From Kitasatospora purpeofusca (GTDB taxonomy: Bacteria > Actinomycetota > Actinomycetes > Streptomycetales > Streptomycetaceae): a stretch of 64,000 nt of DNA. Location: contig NZ_JODS01000023.1 in assembly GCF_000718025.1 (NCBI RefSeq), forward strand, positions 55,356 to 119,355. The letters run 5' to 3'. The translations under genes were made by a program, and so were the position numbers. The notes beneath the pieces are model-generated. The model was given only the letters and a program-made list of their open reading frames with translations. It was not told the DNA's origin and searched no databases. Below are positions 57,946 to 64,000 of the stretch, piece after piece (within the stretch, counting starts at the first letter, position 1; each line of letters starts with the position of its first letter).

Positions 57946-58800
57946 GTGTCCTCGACCCCGGCCTCCGCCCACCCCTCTGCCCCTGCCGCCCCCGCGCCGC
58001 TGACCAGCCTGCACGACCGGGCGGCGCTCGCCGAGCGGTTCGGCCGGGACCCTGAGCTCCACCTCTTCGAACTCGGCGACCTGGACGAGCCGTTCTGGTC
58101 CCACACCGCCTGGTACACCACATCGGCGGACGGTCCGGTGGCGCTGCTGTACGCGGTCGGGGAGGTGCCCACCCTGCTCGGCCTCGCCCGGCCCGCGCAC
58201 GCGGACCGCCTGGCCGGGCTGCTGCGCGCGATGCGGCCCGTACTGCCCCGCCGACTGCTCGCCCACCTCACCGACGGCGGGGTGGACGCCCTCGCGCCGG
58301 ACTACCGCGCCGAGCACCGGACGGCGATGCTGCGGATGGCGCTGACCGAACCCGCCGCCCTCGTGCCGCACCTGGGCGGAGCGTCAAACGCGCGCCCCTT
58401 CGGGCCGGTGGAGCGGCTCGGCGCGGCGGACCTCGCGGATCTGCGCGCCCTGTTCGCCGCGGGCTACCCGGGCAACTGGTTCGACGAGCGGATGCTGACC
58501 ACCGGCCCCTACGTCGGGGTCCGGGACGCCGGGGGCCGACTGCTCGCGACGGCCGGCGTGCACGTCCACTCCGCCGCCCGACGGGTGGCGGTGATCGGGA
58601 ACGTCACCACCCACCCGCAGGCCCGGGGGCGGGGGCTCGCGGCGGCCTGCACCGCACGGCTCTGCGAGGTCCTGGCGGACAGCGTCGACCACATCGGCCT
58701 GAACGTCCGGGCTGACCACCCCACCGCGCTCGCCCTCTACCGGCGTCTGGGCTTCACCACCGTCACCGGTTACGAGGAGGCCGTGCTCACGGCCTGCTGA
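57946..58800 (+). CDS. GNAT family N-acetyltransferase (FR47-like)
   Basis: 284 residues. The GNAT core is in the C-terminal half: VAVIGNVTTHPQARGRGLAA (acetyl-CoA loop QARGRG) and LNVRADHPTALALYRRLGFT. The N-terminal half (LFELGDLDEPFWSHTAWYTT) is a divergent GNAT-like repeat typical of FR47 proteins. GTG 57946 is preceded by TAGGCT (57934-57939), which includes the TAG stop of the AraC gene; 6 nt separate the box from the start, so this gene may have its own leaderless promoter. Confidence 0.85.
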   Translation: MSSTPASAHPSAPAAPAPLTSLHDRAALAERFGRDPELHLFELGDLDEPFWSHTAWYTTSADGPVALLYAVGEVPTLLGLARPAHADRLAGLLRAMRPVLPRRLLAHLTDGGVDALAPDYRAEHRTAMLRMALTEPAALVPHLGGASNARPFGPVERLGAADLADLRALFAAGYPGNWFDERMLTTGPYVGVRDAGGRLLATAGVHVHSAARRVAVIGNVTTHPQARGRGLAAACTARLCEVLADSVDHIGLNVRADHPTALALYRRLGFTTVTGYEEAVLTAC

Positions 58801-58895
58801 CGGTCCGCCGGTCGCGGCCCACCGGTGGATCGACCCACCGGTGGATTCGGCTCACCTGCGGATTCGGCTCACCGGTGGATCGGCCCGCCGGTGGC
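58801..58895. repeat. CACCGGTGGATTCGG-type tandem repeats
   Basis: Four to five degenerate copies of CACCGGTGGATTCGGCT-like units lie between the GNAT stop and the stop of the next, convergent gene. They may act as a hairpin terminator, since CCACCGGTGG is palindromic. Confidence 0.55.
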
Positions 58896-59294
58896 TCACG
58901 GGCCGCCCGGCGCATCGGAGGCCGGAGCGCCAAGAGGGCCAGGAGCGCCAGGTGGGCCAGGTGGGCCAGGAACGGGTGTCGACCCCTGGGCCAGCTCGAG
59001 GTGGAACGGGCCGCCCGGAGTCCCCGGCTGCCAGCCACGCTCCCGGGCGTCGCGGACCGCGAGCGCCACAGTCGCGGGAGTGGCGCCGACGGTCGGCAGA
59101 CCGAGCCAGTTGCCCGGATGCGCTCCCGGGAGCCGGACGACGAGCACCGAGCCGGGCTCCTCCGCCCGCTCGACGGCAACCGTCAGCGGAGACTGTCCGA
59201 TTCCCTGGCTGTAGGTGGGCCTGCGCCTGACGGCCCACCGGTACGCCACCTGGTCGACCGTGATGAGCCGGGTGCCCTTCCTCGGCAGTGTCAC
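58896..59294 (-). CDS. Small protein of unknown function with collagen-like tail
   Basis: 132 residues. VTLPRKGTRLITVDQVAYRW and AVRRRPTYSQGIGQSPLTVA begin a small beta-rich fold seen in actinobacterial hypothetical proteins; PGAHPGNWLGLPTVGATPAT continues it. The last 25 residues are a collagen-like GPPGPPGAPGPLGAPASDAP stretch. GTG 59294 is chosen for GGGAGG 4 nt upstream. Function unknown. Confidence 0.6.
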   Translation of the reverse strand: MTLPRKGTRLITVDQVAYRWAVRRRPTYSQGIGQSPLTVAVERAEEPGSVLVVRLPGAHPGNWLGLPTVGATPATVALAVRDARERGWQPGTPGGPFHLELAQGSTPVPGPPGPPGAPGPLGAPASDAPGGP

Positions 59295-59425
59295 CGGGCC
59301 TCCCACCTGCGTCGTCGAACTGGTTGTCCGCCCACTGTCGCAGGTGGCCGACGGCTCCGTCCGGCCGGGTGGGTTCCGGGGCCGGGCTCCCGGGCGCAGC
59401 CGCTCCGGGCACGGCCGCCGTCCGC

Positions 59426-59458
59426 GCACGGGAAGTCGGACGGACCGACTTCCCGTGC
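59426..59458 (-). terminator. Terminator of the M64 peptidase gene
   Basis: GCACGGGAAGTCGG and CCGACTTCCCGTGC form a perfect 14-bp stem with loop ACGGA, 45 nt after the stop at 59504. Nothing else is seen in 59295-59503. Confidence 0.8.
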
Positions 59459-59503
59459 AGCCGCACCATCCGGATCGGACCGCCCGAGAAGAGGCAGCCC
59501 CGG

Positions 59504-60847
59504 TCAGCGGGTGACGGGCCAGGAGAGGGTGGCCGTCAGGCCCGCGCGGAGGGCCGGGTCGAGGACGGCGGGGGTGGGGTCGGTGGCGGTGGCGGTCAGG
59601 GTGTGGGCGCGGCCGCGCGGGCCGGGGAGCGGGACGGTGCGCAGGTCGACCGTCGTCCGTCCGCGCAGCTGCGGCAGGACGCGGCCGTCCAGGGACCAGC
59701 TGATCGTGGTGCCGGGGACCGGGAGGTCGACGGTGAGGCGGTCGGTGCGGGTGAGCGGGGTGCCGGCCGGGGTGGGGCTGGTGAGCGGCACGGCGTGGCG
59801 GTAGAACCCGGCGATCATCGCCTCCCGTCCGGGCAGGTTGAACTCCCGTCCGAGCGAGCGCATGATCGAGTTCTCGGTGGGCCGGTACAGCCCCTTGGGG
59901 TAGTAGCCGCCACCCTCGTAGCTGCCGACCACGCCCCCGTCGGGCGAGGTCCGGCCGATCCAGCGGTACCACTTGGCGCGGTCGTGGGTGAGCCGGTCGG
60001 CGGTGTACATGCTGATGTTGGGCTCGGCCGGTTCGCCCTCCCCGGCCGGGTAGGTGTCGGAGCCGTCGTAGAAGTACTCGTCGGCGAGCTTGCCGAGCGA
60101 GTGGCCGGTCTCGTGCACGGCGATCTGCCCGGCCTTCGGGTTGCCGCCCGCGACGGTGGCAATGCCGTCGTAGCCGAGCGGGGAGGCGACGTTGTAGCCG
60201 GCCCCGCCGTACTTGGCGGTGTTGGCGACGACGAGGACGAGGTCGGCCTGCGGGGCCTTGACGGCGTAGTTCTCGACGGCCTTGGTGTCGACGCAGAGCA
60301 GGCGTTCGATGTCCTCGCACCAGAAGTAGGAGCCGAGCGCGGTGTTGCGGACGGTGGCGCGGTCCGGGTCGCCGGTGATGCCGGACTCGGCGGAGACGGT
60401 GGCGACGGCCCAGACGTTGAACAGGTTCCGGTAGCCGGCGTAGGGCTCGACGGCGCTGAGCTCCTGCCACTTGGCGGCGGCGTCGGCGCGGAACTTCTCC
60501 TGTTCGGCGGCGGTGTAGCCGTCGCCGATGACCACGACGTCGACCTTGCCGGCGCTGTCGCCGCTGCGCAGGATCGGGGTGACCTCGCCGTCCCCGGCGG
60601 CGGGGGCGAGGCCGGGGCGGTCGCCGGTCAGGTACGGGGAGGCGGCGGGCACGGTGACCCGTCCGATCGAGCCGTCCTCGGCGAAGACCTCGACCCGGTG
60701 CCGGGAGCCGCCGGCGGCAGCGGCGACCGCGGCCGCCGACGGACCCTCGGCAGCAACCGGCCCGGCGAAGGCCGCCGGGGCGGTGCCGAGGGCGGGGAGG
60801 GCGAGGGCACCGGTCAGGACGATCGAGCCGAACCTGCGATAACGCAC
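59504..60847 (-). CDS. Secreted M64-family metallopeptidase
   Basis: 447 residues. Signal peptide: VRYRRFGSIVLTGALALPAL with cleavage after AAFA. The M64 (IgA peptidase) domain has VDVVVIGDGYTAAEQEKF at its start and the zinc motif HETGHSLGKLADEYFY (HExxHxxGxxxD). An NVWAVATVSAESG segment and the C-terminal beta domain (VPGTTISWSLDGRVLPQ) complete the usual length. GTG 60847 is placed 8 nt after AGGAG. The product is probably an extracellular zinc endopeptidase; the substrate is unknown. A terminator follows. Confidence 0.9.
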   Translation of the reverse strand: MRYRRFGSIVLTGALALPALGTAPAAFAGPVAAEGPSAAAVAAAAGGSRHRVEVFAEDGSIGRVTVPAASPYLTGDRPGLAPAAGDGEVTPILRSGDSAGKVDVVVIGDGYTAAEQEKFRADAAAKWQELSAVEPYAGYRNLFNVWAVATVSAESGITGDPDRATVRNTALGSYFWCEDIERLLCVDTKAVENYAVKAPQADLVLVVANTAKYGGAGYNVASPLGYDGIATVAGGNPKAGQIAVHETGHSLGKLADEYFYDGSDTYPAGEGEPAEPNISMYTADRLTHDRAKWYRWIGRTSPDGGVVGSYEGGGYYPKGLYRPTENSIMRSLGREFNLPGREAMIAGFYRHAVPLTSPTPAGTPLTRTDRLTVDLPVPGTTISWSLDGRVLPQLRGRTTVDLRTVPLPGPRGRAHTLTATATDPTPAVLDPALRAGLTATLSWPVTR

Positions 60848-60985
60848 GGAAGTTACTCCTCTGCGGACTGACGGAGTGGGGCAAGCGGACTGCCATGCTA
60901 TGCACCTGACAACCCATCGGCACAGGCCCCGCACATCCCCGACTCCCCCACCGGACTCCCCTCCCGCCCCGCCCTCCCCGCCCCC

Positions 60986-62944
60986 TCAGCCCACGTGCAC
61001 CCGCGGCCGCCGCGTGCGGTCCGGCTCCGCCTCCCGCAGCACCTCGCGGGTGACCGGCGCGACCTCGCCCTGCCCGAACAGGAAGAACCGCAGGAACTGC
61101 GCGAACGGATTGCCCTCCGTCCACTCGAAGTAGATGTGCGGCTGCTGCCCGGTGCGGTCCCGGACGGTGAGCAGCAGCGCGGCCAGCGCGTTGGGGACGC
61201 TGGAGCTCTCCAGCGTCAGCACCCGGTAGCGGTCGTGCAGCACCTCGCCGTGCACGGTGAGCACGGCCTCGAACTCCGAGGGGTCCTTGACCGTCACCTC
61301 GACGAAGACCAGGTCGTCCTCGGCCGGGATGTCGTTGTCCGCCCGGATCTGGCGCTTCTTCTCCTGGTACTCGGCGAGGTCGCGGCTGTTGGGCTCGTTG
61401 GCGATCAGGCGCAGCGGCCGATGGGTGTAGTCGCGCACGAAGCGCTCGGCGGGCTCGTCGAAGACGATGTCGGTGACCCGGAGTTCGAAGGCGCGCTTGA
61501 GCCGGGAGAGCAGGGAGACGAGCACGATGGCGGCGATGAAGCAGGCGCCGATCTTCACGCCGTCGGGGCGTTCGGCGATGTTGAGGGCCGTGGTGTAGAG
61601 GAAGACGGCCGCGATGATCGCGAAGCCGATGGTCCAGCCGGTCTGGCGGGCGGCCCGGGCGGCGATGGTGACGGCGATCGCGGCGGAGCTGATCAGCACG
61701 AGTACGCCGGTGGCGTAGGCGCCGCCCTGGGCGTCCACGCTGGCGTCGAAGAGCCAGGTGACCAGGAAGGCGATCAGGGTGAGCACGATGACCATCGGCC
61801 GGACCGCCTTCGCCCAGTGCGGCGCCATGCCGTAGCGGGGGAGGTAGCGGGGCAGCAGGTTGAGCATGCCCGCCATGGCGGAGGCACCGGCGAACCAGAG
61901 GATCGCGATGGTGGACAGGTCGTAGATGCTGCCGAAGGTGTTGCCGAGGTACTCGTGGGCCAGGTAGGCGAGCGCGCGTCCGTTGGCCTCGCCGCCCTTC
62001 TCGAAGGCTTCCTTCGGGATCAGCAGGGTGGTGATGAAGCTGGTGGTGATCAGGAACACGCTCATGATCAGCGCGGCGGTGGTGAGCAGCTTGCGGGCGC
62101 CGCGGATCCGGCCGGTCGGCTTCTCCTCGGTGTCGTCCGGGTCGCCCTCGATGTGCGGCATGACGGCGACGCCGGTCTCGAAGCCGGAGAGGCCGAGGGC
62201 GAGTTTGGGGAAGGTCACCAGGGCGACGCCGATCATGGCGACGACGTTGCCGTGCTCGGCGGTGAGCGCGTCCGCCCAGTCGGTCACGACTCCCGGGGAG
62301 CTGAAGACGTGGTAGAAGCCGGTGACGACGACGACCACGTTGAGCGCGAGGTAGATGGCAACCAGGACGACGGCCAGCCCGATCGCCTCGCTGAAGCCCT
62401 TGAGGAAGACGCCGCCGAGCAGGGCGATCAGCACCAGGGTGATGATCACCTGCTTGCCGGTCAGGGCGCTGTTCAGGTGCGGGTTCTCGACCAGGTGGGC
62501 GGTGGCGTCGGCGGCCGACAGGGTGATGGTGATCATGAAGTCGGTGGCCGCGAAGCCGAGCAGCGCGAGGACGAACAGCTTGCCCTGCCAGAACGACAGC
62601 AGGCGTTCCAGCATCGCGATCGAGCCCTCGCCGTGCGGGCTCTCCCGGGCCACCCGGCGGTAGACCGGCAGGGCGCCGCAGAGGGTGACGACGACGAGGA
62701 CGACGGTCGCCACCGGGGAGAGCAGACCGGCCGCGAGGGCGGCGATGCCGGGCTGGTAGCCGAGGGTGGAGAAGTAGTCGAGGCCGGTCAGGCACATCAC
62801 CCGCCACCAGGGGCGGGCCTGTTCGGCGGGGGCCTGGGCGTGCGGGCCGGGGTGCTGCTTGACCCGGTCGGACAGGCCCTCCAGCAGCCAGGCGCGGAAG
62901 CGCTGCCCGCGTCCGAAGGAGCCGCTCGTTCCCGAGGAAGCCAC
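60986..62944 (-). CDS. APC-superfamily permease
   Basis: 652 residues. The first membrane helix region CLTGLDYFSTLGYQPGIAAL and about 11 more hydrophobic segments to residue 510 are followed by a soluble C-terminal domain of about 140 residues (ERFVRDYTHRPLRLIANEPN, NDIPAEDDLVFVEVTVKDPS). The fold is the APC/LeuT type for amino acids or cations; I cannot decide which. GTG 62944 has an AGGGG-rich site directly upstream. The 62945-63165 stretch before it shows only CGACACGG repeats and no gene. Confidence 0.8.
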   Translation of the reverse strand: MASSGTSGSFGRGQRFRAWLLEGLSDRVKQHPGPHAQAPAEQARPWWRVMCLTGLDYFSTLGYQPGIAALAAGLLSPVATVVLVVVTLCGALPVYRRVARESPHGEGSIAMLERLLSFWQGKLFVLALLGFAATDFMITITLSAADATAHLVENPHLNSALTGKQVIITLVLIALLGGVFLKGFSEAIGLAVVLVAIYLALNVVVVVTGFYHVFSSPGVVTDWADALTAEHGNVVAMIGVALVTFPKLALGLSGFETGVAVMPHIEGDPDDTEEKPTGRIRGARKLLTTAALIMSVFLITTSFITTLLIPKEAFEKGGEANGRALAYLAHEYLGNTFGSIYDLSTIAILWFAGASAMAGMLNLLPRYLPRYGMAPHWAKAVRPMVIVLTLIAFLVTWLFDASVDAQGGAYATGVLVLISSAAIAVTIAARAARQTGWTIGFAIIAAVFLYTTALNIAERPDGVKIGACFIAAIVLVSLLSRLKRAFELRVTDIVFDEPAERFVRDYTHRPLRLIANEPNSRDLAEYQEKKRQIRADNDIPAEDDLVFVEVTVKDPSEFEAVLTVHGEVLHDRYRVLTLESSSVPNALAALLLTVRDRTGQQPHIYFEWTEGNPFAQFLRFFLFGQGEVAPVTREVLREAEPDRTRRPRVHVG

Positions 62945-63165
62945 CCTGCACCCCTTTGTCCCACGTGCCCGAAGCCGTCCCCGGAGAGCCGTCCGCCGAA
63001 CGGGCCGCCGACGAGCCGCGGACCACCGGCCCGCCGACGGCACGGCGACGACACGGCGACGACACGCTATGCGACCGGGCCGCTGACCTCCGGGAACGCC
63101 TCGGCTGTGTCCCCTCATCGGATCAGCGCCCGTTCGCCGGACCGAACGTCCGGGGGCCCGACGCA

Positions 63166-63210
63166 CGTCCGTGAGCCCCGGAACCGATGTGGTTCCGGAG
63201 CTCACGGACG
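63166..63210 (-). terminator. Terminator of the P-type ATPase locus
   Basis: CGTCCGTGAGCCCCGGAACC (63166-63185) pairs with GGTTCCGGAGCTCACGGACG (63191-63210), 20 bp with one mismatch and loop GATGT, 50 nt after the stop at 63261. Confidence 0.8.
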
Positions 63211-63260
63211 GGCACCGAGAAGAGGGCGCTCGGCGGAAAGGCTGTCCAGCGGAAAGGCAC

Positions 63261-64000
63261 TCAGCGGAAGGTGCGGAGCCGGAGGCTGTTGCCGACCACG
63301 AACACCGAGGAGAAGGCCATCGCCGCACCGGCGATCATCGGGTTGAGCAGCCCGGCGGCGGCCAGCGGCAGCGCGGCGACGTTGTAGCCGAAGGCCCAGA
63401 AGAGGTTGCCCTTGATGGTGCCGAGGGTCTTTCGGGAGAGGCGGATGGCGTCGGCGGCGGAGCGCAGGTCCGACCACCGCCACCTTGTCCTCGGGCAGCA
63501 CCTCGGCGTGGACGTCCTCCGCCGGGATGCCGACCTCGGCGGCGACGGCCTCGGCGACGGCGCGGTTGTCGCCGGTGAGCAGGACCGGTCGCAGGCCCAG
63601 GGCCCGCAGTTCGGCGACGGCCCGGGCGCTGGTGGGCCGGACGGCGTCGGCGACCTCCAGGACGGCACGGGCGGCGCCGTCCCAGCCGACCGCGACGGCG
63701 GTCCGTCCGGCGGCCTCGGCGGCCCGCTTGGCCTCCGCCAGCTCCGTCGGCAGGTGCTGCGCCCATTCGGCGAGCAGGGCCTCGCGGCCGGCGACGACGG
63801 CGTGGCCGTCCACGACGCCCTGGACGCCGAGGCCCGGGACGTTCTCGAAGCCGTCGACGGCGGGCAGGGTGCCGAGGCGTTCGGCGGCTGCGGTGGCGAT
63901 CGCGGTGGCGATGGGGTGCTCGGAGGCGTGTTCCAGGGCGCCGGCCAGGCGCAGGGCCTCGTCCTCGGTGGTGCCCTCCGCGGTGCGGACGGCGAGCAGG
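63261..64000 (-). pseudogene. P1B-type metal ATPase with internal deletion and frameshift (5' end outside window)
   Basis: The gene enters from the right edge in the frame of DEALRLAGALEHASEHPIAT (the HP motif of heavy-metal ATPases) and continues through RPVLLTGDNRAVAEAVAAEV to LPEDKVAVV at about 63480. There the frame changes: the C-terminal part DLRSAADAIRLSRKTLGTIK and NPMIAGAAMAFSSVFVVGNS is in another frame, ending at 63261. Compared with CopA/CtpA-type enzymes, about 50 residues between these parts are missing, including the essential hinge motif GDGVNDAPAL, and the junction (about 63470-63473) is out of frame. The gene product cannot pump copper or another metal. Assembly error is the alternative. 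Confidence 0.8.

Overview
The window is chromosomal DNA of a high-GC filamentous actinobacterium, most likely family Streptomycetaceae (Streptomyces, Kitasatospora or a close relative). The grounds are very GC-rich coding sequence with strong G/C third positions, many GTG starts, long perfect GC hairpins without U-tracts as terminators, leaderless genes with a TANNNT box 6-7 nt before the start, and a typical Streptomyces gene set: an Fe-SOD with Nur-like boxes, a BlaI/M56 pair, methylmalonyl-CoA mutase with MeaB, an Rpf-type secreted protein, DUF5997 and many one-component regulators. I saw no rRNA, tRNA, CRISPR array or large biosynthetic cluster.

Layout. 1-6.7 kb: the end of a GNAT gene, a DUF1275 membrane protein, asnB, a TIGR01777-type NAD-dependent epimerase, a BlaI-type repressor overlapping its M56 membrane protease, and a secreted NlpC/P60 hydrolase. 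7.1-12.2 kb: the mutA-mutB-meaB operon, whose likely terminator lies inside the 3' end of a convergent ATPase gene. 12.2-15.0 kb: that RsbW-like ATPase, divergent across a 38-bp perfect palindrome from an operon of an XRE-TPR regulator, a SLOG-like protein and an ABM-fold protein. 15.0-19.5 kb: sodF, divergent across two Nur-like boxes from a stand-alone tsaD, then a secreted M9 collagenase.

19.5-25.5 kb is the most striking object: a single 1988-residue protein combining a TIR domain, a metallophosphatase-like domain that has lost most metal ligands, a NACHT ATPase, pentapeptide repeats and about 15 WD40 blades. This is the architecture of a STAND-type immune or signalling switch. 25.5-33.2 kb: an SLC13-type permease, an inositol-monophosphatase-family enzyme with an overlapping unknown gene, a 902-residue secreted lectin-like protein, an alcohol dehydrogenase and a small unknown protein. 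33.3-34.2 kb: a complete IS5-family element inserted exactly at the stop codon of an MmyB-like regulator, with the CTAG target duplication restoring the stop. 34.2-41.4 kb: this regulator and an SDR, galT-galK, a gene-free island with four TTTGCAAAG boxes, and an MFS pump with a His-rich tail next to a KmtR-like ArsR sensor.

41.5-64 kb holds regulatory and accessory genes: an unknown gene that looks sporadically distributed, a MarR/NmrA-like pair, phenylacetate-CoA ligase with a PaaR-like operator, an ABC exporter operon behind twin palindromes, a GntR regulator with an operator over its own start codon and a DUF1648 partner, a LysR effector-domain protein that lacks the HTH but ends in an AT-hook-like tail and is divergent from DUF5997, an Rpf-like resuscitation factor, cupin and MBL-fold proteins, AraC and GNAT genes, an M64 peptidase and an APC permease. 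At the right edge is a P-type metal ATPase gene broken by an internal deletion with frameshift. Most operons are short (1-3 genes), with 4-bp start/stop overlaps where translation is coupled.
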